NCBI GenBank assembly: GCA_002238605.1
Contig: MPMR01000004.1
Location: 62,001 to 126,000, forward strand
DNA: 64,000 bases
Source: BD2-11 clade cluster bacterium bin43
GTDB lineage: Bacteria > Gemmatimonadota > Gemmatimonadetes > Longimicrobiales > Gaopeijiaceae
Direction: 5' to 3'
Position 1 is the stretch's first letter. Every line of letters begins with the position of its first letter. Below, in pieces: positions 38,336 through 47,323 of the stretch. A model generated the notes under the pieces. It had not been told where the DNA came from. It saw nothing but the letters and a program-made list of their open reading frames with translations, and searched no databases. The position numbers and the translations under genes were made by a program.

Positions 38336-41300
38336 ATGCGAGTCATCCGGCTACTAACCCTTACTCTGCTGCTGGGGGCTTCGTCGTGGTCGTTCGCGGA
38401 GGCTCAGGTGCCCGCGAACAGCGATGTCGGCGCCCAAGCGGTGGACCAGGCCGCCAGATCCCTTGGCGACGCCTTGGGAATCCGCGTGACGGAGGCGACT
38501 CCGTTCGTGGGTTCGCTGACCGGACTGGTGACCGACGCCGGCTCCGGCCGTCCGTTGTCCGCGGCTCAGGTGTTCATCGACGGCACCGGCCTCGGCGGTC
38601 TCACCAACGCCTCCGGACGGTACCTCATCATCAACGTCCCGGCGGGCACCCACACGCTGCGCGTTGAGCTGATCGGGTACACCGCGGCGGCGCAGGAAGT
38701 GACCGTGGCCGACGATCAGGCTACGACGGCCGACTTCGGGCTGAACGAAGAGGTCATCGACTTCGACGAGATCGTCGTCACCGGGACCGCGGGGCAGGCC
38801 CGCCGCCGCGAAGTCGGCAACGCGATCGAGCAGATCAACCTCTCCGAGGTCGCAGAGCCCGTGAACGATGTTGGAGCCTTGCTCCAGGCGCGCGTTCCGG
38901 GTGCCCGCATTCAGTTCGGTTCGGGCAACTCCGGGTCCGGGGTCGACATCCGCCTGCGCGGGAACGTGAGCACCGCGCTCAGCAACCAGCCGATCATCTA
39001 CATCGACGGCATGCGAGCCAAGAGCGAGCCCACCTCCAGTGAGAATGGAGCGGAGGACCCCTACAGCCCCCTCGCCGATATCAACCCCGACGACATCGAT
39101 CGCATCGAGGTCATCAAGGGTCCCGCGGCGACCACGCTGTACGGAACCGAGGCGGCCGCCGGCGTAATCCAGATCTTCACCAAGCAGGGCGGCCAGGGCG
39201 CTCCGCAGTGGACCGCGGAAGTGCAGCAGGGATTCTCCTACTTCCGTCCTTTCGGCACCGCCGAGGTGCCCCACATGTTCCTCCATCCTGTCTTCCGGAA
39301 CGGCCACCGCCAGCGCTATTCCATGCAGGTTCGGGGCGGCACCGGCGATGTCGGATACTTCGTGTCGGCCGCCTGGAACGACAATATCGGAGCGGTGGAG
39401 ACGGACAGCGAACAGAAGCTGAACCTCCGCGCGAACACGACGTTCCGTCCCCATGAGGACGTACTGATTCAGTTCAACAACACGTTGACGCGCACGGACT
39501 TGACGCAGGCGCAGATGGGGAACTCGGTTACCTCCATCATGATGACCGCCATCCGGGGGCCGCGGAGCTACATGCCCGGCTTCTCAAACACCGGGCGCGA
39601 CTATGAGACGCTCAGCCTCCTGTTGAGCGAGGATTACAGGAACCAGATCACACGCGCGGTCAGCGGTCTTACGGTCAACTACACGCCGGGCGCGGATTTC
39701 ACCCACCGTCTCACGCTCGGCTATGACTACTCCCAGGACGATCATTTCAACGATCAGCAGCACTGCTGGCTCTGCCCCATCGGTCGTTACGGCGATTTCT
39801 CCGACTACATAGCGGGCGGAGAGCAGCGCCGCGGCATGTCCCAGAACACGGTGGTCAGCTTCGACTACATCGGCACCTGGGGGTTCGACCTGAGCAGCAA
39901 CATCCGCAGCACGCTGTCCTTCGGCGCACAGGGAGTTGAGAACGAGATCGAGAACTCCGAGTATGTGGTTCGCCACTACCCGGGCCCCGGCGATTTCACC
40001 CTGCAGACGGGTGCAACGAGGCAGGATGTCGACCACAACCGCCTCCGCATCATCACGGGCGGCTTCTTCATGCAGGACCAGATCGGCATCTCCGACAAGT
40101 ACTTCCTGACGGTCGGCGCTCGCGTTGATGGAAACAGCGCCTTCGGTGAGCAAGTCGGTTTTGCGCTCTTCGGCGATGATTTCCGCTTTGATATCTATCC
40201 GAAGATCAGCGGCTCCTACGTGGTCTCCGATGAGGAGTTCTGGCCTGAAGCGTTCGGCCAGGTGAAGTTCCGCGGCGCCTACGGCCTCGCGGGCCGGGCA
40301 CCCGGCGCCTTCGACAAGGTGCGAACGTGGAATCCCGTCGGGATGGGACCGGGCGGTCAGGCCTACTACCCTCAAAACCGCGGCAACGACGCACTTGGCC
40401 CGGAGAGGACCATCGAATACGAGTTCGGGATGGACGGCGCGTGGTTGGGCGGACGCTTCAACGCCGAAGTGACGTACTATCAGCAAAAGACCACTGACGC
40501 TCTCTTCCGCGTGGCGAGCCCTCAGAGCGAAGGCGGCTGGGGTTCCCAGCTCCAGAACGTCGGTGAGTTCGAGAACAAAGGCATCGAAATCCAGACCAAC
40601 ACGACCGTCCTCGACACCCGTTCCCTTCGTTGGGATATCGGATTGGGACTCGCCACCAACCACAGCAAAGTGCTGGACCTCGGCAACGCGGCACAGTTCT
40701 CCGTCGGTGAGTATGGCTGGGTCATCGAGGATCAGCCCGTACCGGTGATCTACGGCCAGCGCGTCATGAACCACAACGAGCTGGCGGATCCAATTTATTC
40801 GGACGGCCGCACTCTTTACGGTCCGGCGAATCCCCCCTACATGTTCACGGGGAGCATGTCCTTTGACCTTCCGGGCGGACTGAATCTCTCCGCCCGTGGC
40901 GAGTACCTGCGAGGAGGATGGATCTCCAACTACTTCGAGACCGGCGCGACCTGGCGCACCATCTCTCATCCGAAATGCTACGATGCATACCGCAAGGTGG
41001 AGCCCGGTTGGACCAACGGCGGCGAGTTCGGAGAGGCTCCGCCTCCCTCATATCCCGCGAGCCGTCCCGCCGACATGTACGCCTGGGAGGTGGCACAGTG
41101 CTTCGGTCTGGCCACCAACGAGCACGGCGTTTCGGAATCGGACTTCGCCGAGTTGCGTGACGTCACGCTCTCGATTCCGGTCTCGAACCTGCTTCCGTCG
41201 CTCACGACCTGGGCCAGCCGCGCCGACCTGGTCATTTCAGGACGCAACGTCGCGTTCTGGACCCACAAGAACCTGGTGACGGGGCATCCCGAGCAGAACG

Positions 41301-41416
41301 AGAACGGGATTGGCACAACCGATTCGGGCGAGTTCCGGCACGATCTGGTCAAGGGCATTGACGAGACACTTCCACCGGTCTCCTACTTCACGGTTTCCCT
41401 GCGCGCCATCTTCTAG
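38336..41416 (+). CDS. SusC/RagA-type TonB-dependent outer-membrane receptor, copy 2
   Basis: 1026 residues. A signal peptide ends A-E-A-Q, followed by an extra 35-residue segment (VDQAARSLGDALGIRV) before the CarboxypepD-like domain (GSLTGLVTDAGSGRPLSAAQ). The stretch T-G-T-A-G-Q-A-R-R-R-E-V-G is identical to SusC copy 1. The plug contains DIRLRGNVSTALSNQPIIYI and IKGPAATTLYGTEAAAGVIQ, and the barrel ends V-S-L-R-A-I-F with C-terminal Phe. It forms a pair with the SusD gene 122 bases downstream. The GAGGAGGAGCGTGTT leader site precedes the ATG. Substrate unknown. Confidence 0.95.
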   Translation: MRVIRLLTLTLLLGASSWSFAEAQVPANSDVGAQAVDQAARSLGDALGIRVTEATPFVGSLTGLVTDAGSGRPLSAAQVFIDGTGLGGLTNASGRYLIINVPAGTHTLRVELIGYTAAAQEVTVADDQATTADFGLNEEVIDFDEIVVTGTAGQARRREVGNAIEQINLSEVAEPVNDVGALLQARVPGARIQFGSGNSGSGVDIRLRGNVSTALSNQPIIYIDGMRAKSEPTSSENGAEDPYSPLADINPDDIDRIEVIKGPAATTLYGTEAAAGVIQIFTKQGGQGAPQWTAEVQQGFSYFRPFGTAEVPHMFLHPVFRNGHRQRYSMQVRGGTGDVGYFVSAAWNDNIGAVETDSEQKLNLRANTTFRPHEDVLIQFNNTLTRTDLTQAQMGNSVTSIMMTAIRGPRSYMPGFSNTGRDYETLSLLLSEDYRNQITRAVSGLTVNYTPGADFTHRLTLGYDYSQDDHFNDQQHCWLCPIGRYGDFSDYIAGGEQRRGMSQNTVVSFDYIGTWGFDLSSNIRSTLSFGAQGVENEIENSEYVVRHYPGPGDFTLQTGATRQDVDHNRLRIITGGFFMQDQIGISDKYFLTVGARVDGNSAFGEQVGFALFGDDFRFDIYPKISGSYVVSDEEFWPEAFGQVKFRGAYGLAGRAPGAFDKVRTWNPVGMGPGGQAYYPQNRGNDALGPERTIEYEFGMDGAWLGGRFNAEVTYYQQKTTDALFRVASPQSEGGWGSQLQNVGEFENKGIEIQTNTTVLDTRSLRWDIGLGLATNHSKVLDLGNAAQFSVGEYGWVIEDQPVPVIYGQRVMNHNELADPIYSDGRTLYGPANPPYMFTGSMSFDLPGGLNLSARGEYLRGGWISNYFETGATWRTISHPKCYDAYRKVEPGWTNGGEFGEAPPPSYPASRPADMYAWEVAQCFGLATNEHGVSESDFAELRDVTLSIPVSNLLPSLTTWASRADLVISGRNVAFWTHKNLVTGHPEQNENGIGTTDSGEFRHDLVKGIDETLPPVSYFTVSLRAIF

Positions 41417-41425
41417 AACGTTCCC

Positions 41426-41474
41426 GCGGCGTCCGGGCTCCACCGCCTCGACGGTTGTGTGAGCCCGGCGCCGC
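41426..41474 (+). promoter_or_regulatory. Long hairpin between susC and susD copy 2
   Basis: The 15 bases at 41426-41440 (GCGGCGTCCGGGCTC) pair with GAGCCCGGCGCCGC at 41461-41474, leaving one bulged T and a 20-base loop. No T-run follows, so it is not a standard terminator. It lies ten bases after the susC stop and 64 bases before the susD ATG. It may limit decay from the 3' end or set the SusC:SusD ratio. Confidence 0.6.
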
Positions 41475-41538
41475 AAGAACGAGGATGTGCAAGTAAGGAA
41501 GAGTCGAGGACTCCGGAATCAAGGAGAAGTTTACGACG

Positions 41539-43185
41539 ATGAATGCGAAACTATTCATGAAGAGAATCATGGCGACCGGCACACTCGCTGGTGTCGTTTC
41601 TCTCGCCGCGTGTGATCTGGCGGTTTCCAACCCCGGGCCGGTGCAGGACGCGACGCTCAACCTCGAAGGCGCGTACCAGGGCATCGTGAACGGTGCCGTG
41701 CGGAGTGTCCAGGAGGGGTTCGACCAGTACGCGCTCCTGGGTGGGTCCATCGTGCACGATCTCATGCCGAGCGGGCACACCGGGGCAGCGGGCGTGCAGG
41801 TAGTCGAGGAAATCGCCGTCCTTACCGCTGAGAACAATGGAGCCGGTGGTGACTGGGGATCCCTCCACCGAGGTCGATGGATCGCCGAAGAGGCGATTCG
41901 CCGCTTCACGGATCCCGAGGCCGAGACCCCTGGGCCGAGTAGCTTGGTCGCCCAGGCGCACTTCTGGGCCGGCGCTGCGACAAGATACCTGGGCGAGAAT
42001 GCCTGCTCGGCCGTCTTTGATGGTGGTGCGCCAGAGCCCAAGCTGTCGCATTTCGATTACGCGATCAACCACTTCGATCAAGCGGTCTCGGTCGGCAGCT
42101 CTGCTGGCGAGAGTACCCTCGTCACTGCCGCCATCGGCATGCGGGCAGCAGCGAAGCTGTTCAAGGGCGATTATAGTGGTGCCGCCGCCGATGCGAACCA
42201 GGTTCCGTTGGATTTTGTATTCCAGACGAGCTATACGGGGTTCGGCGGCGAGTATTACGTGCTATACGGCCACGTCCTTTCGGAGGGCTTCCAATCCCTC
42301 TCGTACTGGGGCACTCCGGCGGGCGAACACTTCCTGCTGACGGGTGACTCGCGCGTGGCCTGGGGTTACGACAACGGGTCCCGGGAGGTCCGGGAGGGTT
42401 TGAGCCACGCCGACCGTGCTCAGAATCACCCGGCTCGCCCCACATGGACGGCTCTCGTCCCCATGTTCTATCCTCTCAAGGGAATCGCGCCCCGTGACCC
42501 GAGTCGGGAGTTTCTATTCTTCGAGCCCGACCGCGCCCAGCAGCGCGAGACACTGCAGGTCGATCTGGTCGATGGCCGCGAAATGGAACTGATCAAAGCC
42601 GAGGTCGAGCTGCGCAACGGGAACTGGCAGGCCGCCATGGCGCACATCAACAACGTGCGCACCACCACGCCGGTCTATCCCATCGACATGACGGATCCGA
42701 ACAAGTTCGACCTGAAGCTGCATCCTCAGGAGCAGACGGACTGGGACGACAACCCGGAACTGGCCGCGTACTTCAATCAATTCGAATACGAATTGAAGGA
42801 CTTCACCGAAGGCGCGATGATGGAGCCGATGGCCAACATGATGCTCGGTGACCGGATGATGGAGCCGGTTCATGCCATGAGCGCCGAAGAGGCGTGGGCT
42901 GCACTCAAGTTCGAACGGCTCATCGAGTTGACGCTGGAGGGCCGCCGTCTTGGCGACCGTTGGCGCTGGCGGAGAAACTCCGAGCCAGTGGCACCCTCAT
43001 CCGGGCCTGGAGGCGAAGACACGCCGGGTGGATATCACCGGTTGGAGTTCATTCCACCGTCGCATGCGGCGCGGTACAACGTGCCGACCGACCCGCTAAA
43101 CCTGTGCTTCCCGCTGCCTGTGGCGGAGAACGACACCAACGACAACGTTCCCGAGGACTACCGGGACTGGGTACCCAGGCCGTAG
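41539..43185 (+). CDS. SusD/RagB-family outer-membrane lipoprotein, copy 2
   Basis: 548 residues. The lipobox is S-L-A-A-C and the mature start CDLAVSNPGPVQDATLN matches copy 1. Helical repeats follow, with the segment LRNGNWQAAMAHINNVRTTT and the C-terminal family pattern EEAWAALKFERLIELTLEGR followed by RLGDRWRW. It should bind the substrate delivered to SusC copy 2. It is about 125 residues longer than copy 1, mostly from extra central and C-terminal loops (a Met-rich stretch GAMMEPMANMMLGDRMMEP). The ribosome-binding site AAGGAGAAG lies a little far from the ATG. Confidence 0.93.
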   Translation: MNAKLFMKRIMATGTLAGVVSLAACDLAVSNPGPVQDATLNLEGAYQGIVNGAVRSVQEGFDQYALLGGSIVHDLMPSGHTGAAGVQVVEEIAVLTAENNGAGGDWGSLHRGRWIAEEAIRRFTDPEAETPGPSSLVAQAHFWAGAATRYLGENACSAVFDGGAPEPKLSHFDYAINHFDQAVSVGSSAGESTLVTAAIGMRAAAKLFKGDYSGAAADANQVPLDFVFQTSYTGFGGEYYVLYGHVLSEGFQSLSYWGTPAGEHFLLTGDSRVAWGYDNGSREVREGLSHADRAQNHPARPTWTALVPMFYPLKGIAPRDPSREFLFFEPDRAQQRETLQVDLVDGREMELIKAEVELRNGNWQAAMAHINNVRTTTPVYPIDMTDPNKFDLKLHPQEQTDWDDNPELAAYFNQFEYELKDFTEGAMMEPMANMMLGDRMMEPVHAMSAEEAWAALKFERLIELTLEGRRLGDRWRWRRNSEPVAPSSGPGGEDTPGGYHRLEFIPPSHAARYNVPTDPLNLCFPLPVAENDTNDNVPEDYRDWVPRP

Positions 43186-43211
43186 ACCGAAACGAACAGC
43201 AGGAGTCGTAG

Positions 43212-43249
43212 CGGCTCCGCGGGGGGAGGGGTGCGCCGGGGCGGAGCCG
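43212..43249 (+). repeat. Perfect 9-bp inverted repeat
   Basis: CGGCTCCGC at 43212-43220 and GCGGAGCCG at 43241-43249 form a perfect stem around a 20-base G-rich loop. It lies 27 bases after the SusD stop and may be the first part of a double terminator. Confidence 0.55.
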
Positions 43250-43280
43250 GAAGAGAACGGGGGGGGCGGGCGGGGCCCCG

Positions 43281-43320
43281 GGGGGGGGGTGCTTCGGCAC
43301 CCTCCCCCGATTGGTTTAAT
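43281..43320 (+). terminator. Probable terminator hairpin with TTCG loop
   Basis: Bases 43281-43292 pair with 43297-43308 over 12 base pairs (one G-T pair) around a TTCG tetraloop. The tail GATTGGTTTAATG has some T but no strong T-run. Its position after SusD and the very stable stem suggest transcription of the SusCD operon ends here. Confidence 0.55.
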
Positions 43321-43569
43321 GAGATCCGGCGCCGCCGCGAAATGGCCCGTTTCTCCGCCGCATCACGCGGGCGCGCCGCGGCGCCGGTCTCGGCCCCGGG
43401 TCAGCCTCCATCTCCATGTCCTGGAAACGAACCGCCGGTTCTCAGGGTATCCCATGAACCTCGGGGTTGTCCCTGTTACTGCCCCCGGGTCGATGGATCA
43501 GCCGCAGTTGATGTCAGCCTCGCCGGGGCGAGCCCCGCATCCGGCGATGCTTCGTGAAGGAGAATCTCG

Positions 43570-44295
43570 ATGAACCGACGGTCGATTCCGCTTTCTTCGG
43601 CAGCGGTCGCCCTGCTGGCGGCTGCGCCGGTGCTGGGCCAGGCCGGCGGCTCCATCGTGGGCGAGGTGGTGGACAACGTCACCCTGGAGCCCATCGAGGG
43701 CGCCACCATAACGGTGGTGAGCCACGAACTCTCCGGCGGCACCAACGAGGACGGTCATTTCTCCCTGCGCGACGTGCCGCCCGGCAACATCTCCGTGAGA
43801 GTCGAGCAACTGGGATACATCGCCATCGTGGGCGAGGTGGAGGTTCGAGCGAACGACGTGACCTTCGTGCAATTTCCGCTTTCTCCCATGGCCTTCCTGC
43901 TGGACGAGCTGCGCGTCGTCGCGGACAGGCACGAAGAGCCGGTGGAGGACGGCGGAATCTACACCGAGATCATACCCGACGACTCAGACTCGGCCCGCAA
44001 TGCCCTGGAACTTCTGACCGCGCGGGTGCCTTCGCTGACGGTACGCACGGATGCCATGGGCGGCGCCACGCGGAGCGAGATACGCATTCGAGGAAACGCC
44101 TCGGTCTCCCAGAGCAACATGCCTTCGATCTACATCGACGGGGCGAGAGCGGATATCGTCTACCTGGAGGACCTTTCCGCGACCGAAGTGCGCAGGATCC
44201 GCGTGCTGCGCGGCCCCTCTGCCGCCTCGCTCTACCCGGACGCGGCCAACGGTGTCATCGTGGTCGAGACCTGGCGGTCTCGCGGTGGAACCTGA
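43570..44295 (+). CDS. Barrel-less TonB plug-domain protein
   Basis: 241 residues with a signal peptide (ends V-L-G-Q-A). A CarboxypepD-regulatory-like domain (GGSIVGEVVDNVTLEPIEGA to VEQLGYIAIVGEVEV, about 26-105) is followed by a complete plug domain: NALELLTARVPSLTVRT, RSEIRIRGNASVSQSNMPSI, IYIDGARADIV and RIRVLRGPSAASLYPDAANG. It stops where the barrel of a TonB receptor would begin. There is no frame-shifted barrel downstream, so this is a complete short protein and not a broken gene. It may act as a periplasmic binding or regulatory version of the plug. The ATG is preceded by GAAGGAGAATCTCG. Confidence 0.85.
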   Translation: MNRRSIPLSSAAVALLAAAPVLGQAGGSIVGEVVDNVTLEPIEGATITVVSHELSGGTNEDGHFSLRDVPPGNISVRVEQLGYIAIVGEVEVRANDVTFVQFPLSPMAFLLDELRVVADRHEEPVEDGGIYTEIIPDDSDSARNALELLTARVPSLTVRTDAMGGATRSEIRIRGNASVSQSNMPSIYIDGARADIVYLEDLSATEVRRIRVLRGPSAASLYPDAANGVIVVETWRSRGGT

Positions 44296-44419
44296 GGCCG
44301 GATTCCCCCTCTTCCATCCCCAGCCATGCATCGCCGAGTGTCGCTACCGTACCCACGGCCAGAGGGCTTGGGTACCTCTCCCTCGAAGCCGGTTGGCTTG
44401 GCAACCAAAGGAGCAAACC

Positions 44420-44662
44420 GTGACGGAGAACCGGAGCCCGTCCGCGGAGGAAATCCGCCAGATCGTCCGCGAGGAAGTTGGCAAACAAGTCATTCCCGAG
44501 GCCGAAATCCGCTGCATCATTCGTGAAGAAACCGGGCCCCGGTTCGATTCCCTGGAGGGGAGGGTGGATGCGGTTCACCGCGATTTGTTGAGTCTGCGCT
44601 ACGAGCTGCGCGGAGTGATCGACCCGGACTTCCCCCCGGTGAGGGCCAAGGTTCATGGGTAG
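44420..44662 (+). CDS. Small helical cytoplasmic protein, unknown function
   Basis: 80 residues from a GTG at 44420 preceded by AAAGGAGCAAACC, a strong ribosome-binding site. The sequence is highly charged and helical: SAEEIRQIVREEVGKQ, EAEIRCIIREETGPRF and LEGRVDAVHRDLLSLRYELR. The two I-[RI]-x-[IV]-[VI]-R-E-E repeats suggest a short coiled coil. There is no signal peptide or membrane segment. It lies 124 bases after the plug-domain gene on the same strand and converges on the pseudogene. No family is recognised. Confidence 0.65.
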   Translation: MTENRSPSAEEIRQIVREEVGKQVIPEAEIRCIIREETGPRFDSLEGRVDAVHRDLLSLRYELRGVIDPDFPPVRAKVHG

Positions 44663-44744
44663 CAAGAGCAGCACGACCGCCATCGCCGGGAACGGCAAAT
44701 GATCACGGGTGTGCATGAGCGAATGGCGCCTGTGTCGCTCCTTG

Positions 44745-47040
44745 TCACCCGTCGGAAATCAGCGGTGACAGGTTGCTCGCCAGCAGGCGCCGGTTGAACT
44801 CGGCGACTTCCCCTTCGAACAATTCATCGACCTGTGCCCGATACTCCGCGACCTCTCCGTTCAGCAGCCGCTGGACCTCGCCCGCCTGGTCCGTCGGAGG
44901 AAAGTCCCCGTTCATGATGGCGCCGGCCAGGTAGCGCAGCTCCTCGGCCAGCTTCGGCGCCCAGCGCACGCCGTCCCTGGCCCGTGCCCGTGGTGACGCG
45001 CAATTCCTGCGACTGGCTCTGCTGGCCATCCACCTCGAGCGTGACGGTGTAGGTGCCCGGCGATACGAGCATCGACAGCCCCTGCCCACCGGAGCGCGTG
45101 CGGTCGTCGCCGAGGTCCACCCAGTCGGCGTAGAGCGGCTTGGTGCGGAACCACGATCCCGGGTGACGGTTCGTCACAGAGGTCCCACCACACACGGTTG
45201 ATCCCGGCCTGTCCCGAGCCCTCGAGCGAACGCACCGGGTTGCCGGCCGCATCCGCGATGTGGATCGTGGCTCCACCCGCGCTGCCATCCCCCAGCCAGT
45301 AGTTGATCGACGCGCCGTAGGGCGGGTTGCCCCGTCGGACTGGTCGTTCGGCGTCGAGCGCGCGGAGGTGATGGCCCGGAAGCGGTAGGCGTCGCGCGGC
45401 GCGAACAGATGCGCCTCCGACACCGCGACCTCAGCGCTCAACTGCTGCAGCGGCGTGATGTCGTCCAGGATCCAGAAGCCGCGCCCGTAGGTCCCCACCA
45501 CCAGGTCGTTGAAGTGCTTCTGCACCTCGATCCCGTACATCGGCGACACCGGCATGTTGTTCATCAGCGGCTGCCAGTTGTCCCCGTTGTCGAACGACAC
45601 GTAGAGGATGTTCTCGGTGCCGAGATACAGGAGCCCGGGCCGCACCGGGTCCTCGTGGATGTCGCGCGTGTAACTGAGCGGACTGTCGGCGATTCCCTCG
45701 ACGATCTTCGTGAAGCTCTCGCCGTAGTCGTCGGTGCGGTACACGTGGGGCTCGAAGTTGCCCTGCTGGTGATGCTCGATCGCGAAGTAGGCCTTGCCGG
45801 CCTCGTGCGCCGAAGCGTGGATGCCGCGCACCACGCCGTCGGGCGGCAGGTCGGGAATGTTGTTGGTCACGTTGTTCCATGTCCCGCCCCCGTCCCGCGT
45901 GACGTGAACGAGCCCGTCGTTCGACCCGGCCCACATCAGGTTCGCGTCGAGGGGGGACTCGGCGAAGGCGTAGATCACGCAGCAGAACTCGACCCCGATG
46001 TTGTCCGGGGTGAGCCCGCCTGAGATCCCCATGCGGGACTCGTCGTTGGTAGTCAGGTCGGGGCTGATGATCTCCCAGCTCTGGCCGCCGTTCATGGTCC
46101 GGTGCACGTGCTGGCTGGTGACGAAGACGGTGTTGCGGTCGTGCGAGGAGACGTGCAGGGGGAAGGTCCACTGGAAGCGGAAGCGCACCCCGCCGGCCGG
46201 GTGGCCGCTGGCCAGCTCCGGCCCCGTCCAGCGACCGAGACAGCCCCGAGGTCTGGAAATACACTTCATCGGGGTCGTCGGGGCTGACGAAGCAGTTGTT
46301 GTAATAGGCCGTGCGGCCACCCAGGTCGCGGGAGTGGTTCATCAGCTCCCACGTCGACCCTGCGTCGAGCGAACGCCAGAACTCCCCGCTCTCGGTCTCG
46401 CGCCCGTGCCAGGGCACCCCGTCTCCGGTTTCGATCAGCGCGTAGACCCGGTTGGGATCGGCCGGGGTCAGACACATGTCGGTCTTCCCCACCGGCAGCA
46501 GCGGCAGCCCGTTGCCCTCGAGCTTCCTCCAGGTGTCGCCGCCGTCCTCCGAGAGGTAGACGCCGCTGCCCTCTCCCCCGCTTTCCCGTCCCCAGGTGTG
46601 CACCTCCACGGTACACCCCCGCGAAGAGCCGGCGCGGGTTGGAGGGCTCCATCTCGATGCTCGACGTGCCCGTGTTCTCGTCCGCGAAGAGCACGTGCTC
46701 CCAGCTCTCGCCGCCGTCCATCGTGCGGAAGACGCCGCGCACCTGCTGCGGGCCGTGTGCGTGGCCCAGCGCCCGCACATATACGATGTCCGGATCGTGG
46801 GGATGGACCACGATGCGCGACGTGCGCGTCGGCCCTCCCTCGCCGAGCCCCATGTGGCGCCACGTCCTGCCCGCGTCGGTGGACTTGTAGACGCCGGTGC
46901 CGAGCGAGACGTTGGAGCGAATGTGGGGCTCACCCGTCCCGGCCCACACGATCGACGGGTCCGACGGCGCCACCGCGAGCGCTCCCACCGAGTGACCCTC
47001 GCCAAGGACCTGGGCGGGGGTATCGATGGCACCATAGGTC
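44745..47040 (-). pseudogene. Decayed BNR/sortilin-type (VPS10-like) glycosyl hydrolase-related gene
   Basis: Pieces of one large BNR/Asp-box propeller protein lie in order on the minus strand but change frame at least five times, near 46610, 46240, 45330, 45160 and 44985. Recognisable pieces are [75 protein letters not shown] and [19 protein letters not shown]. The tail ends NRRLLASNLSPLISDG. The N-terminus is missing too: the frame closes at a TGA just upstream of G-A-I-D-T-P and no start or signal peptide exists before it. Intact relatives are secreted proteins of about 900-1,000 residues. All other genes here are intact, so sequencing error is unlikely to explain five shifts. Confidence 0.9.
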
Positions 47041-47323
47041 CGTCGTCAATCGCCTCGCAAGCGAGCCTGAGCAGGGGCCGGCACGCCTCTCGAATCTGCT
47101 TGCCGGAAACCCTGCTTCGCATTATTCTCACCGACTAGTTGAAATGCCTCCGGGATCCTCGAAAAAGCGAGCCCAAGGTCAACGTTTTCGGGGGGTCGGG
47201 GGTCATGAAGGGCGCGGGAGGGGGCTGTTGCGTATGGACGCCACAGCCGAGGTTTCTCCGCGAAGGCGGCGGTTTTCAGGCGATCACAGATTGGTTCGCA
47301 AGACAAGGACGGGAGCACCGCAT
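47041..47323. other. Intergenic region before cassette 3
   Basis: 283 bases between the 5' remnant of the pseudogene and the cassette 3 cytochrome gene. No gene or clear promoter was found. The ribosome-binding site for 47324 is GGACGGGAGCACCGCAT. Confidence 0.35.

Larger units (their letters stand above)
43186..43569. other. G-rich intergenic region with two hairpins after SusD copy 2
   Basis: 384 bases with no supported gene. The first 130 bases are very G-rich on the plus strand (runs of up to ten G). They hold two hairpins annotated separately. The rest, up to the ribosome-binding site of the plug gene (GAAGGAGAATCTCG), shows nothing further that I can support. Confidence 0.5.

Noticed and set aside
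43231-43573. Short open frames in the G-rich region after SusD copy 2
   Set aside because: They cross the two hairpins and have no ribosome-binding site; the composition is driven by G runs.
44745-47040. Programmed ribosomal frameshifting as explanation of the broken BNR gene
   Set aside because: At least five shifts in both directions and a missing start cannot be programmed; decay is simpler.
45431-47131. A 566-residue frame over the pseudogene as a real protein
   Set aside because: Only the middle portion matches the BNR family; the two ends are other-frame sequence of the same gene, so this is a frameshift product.
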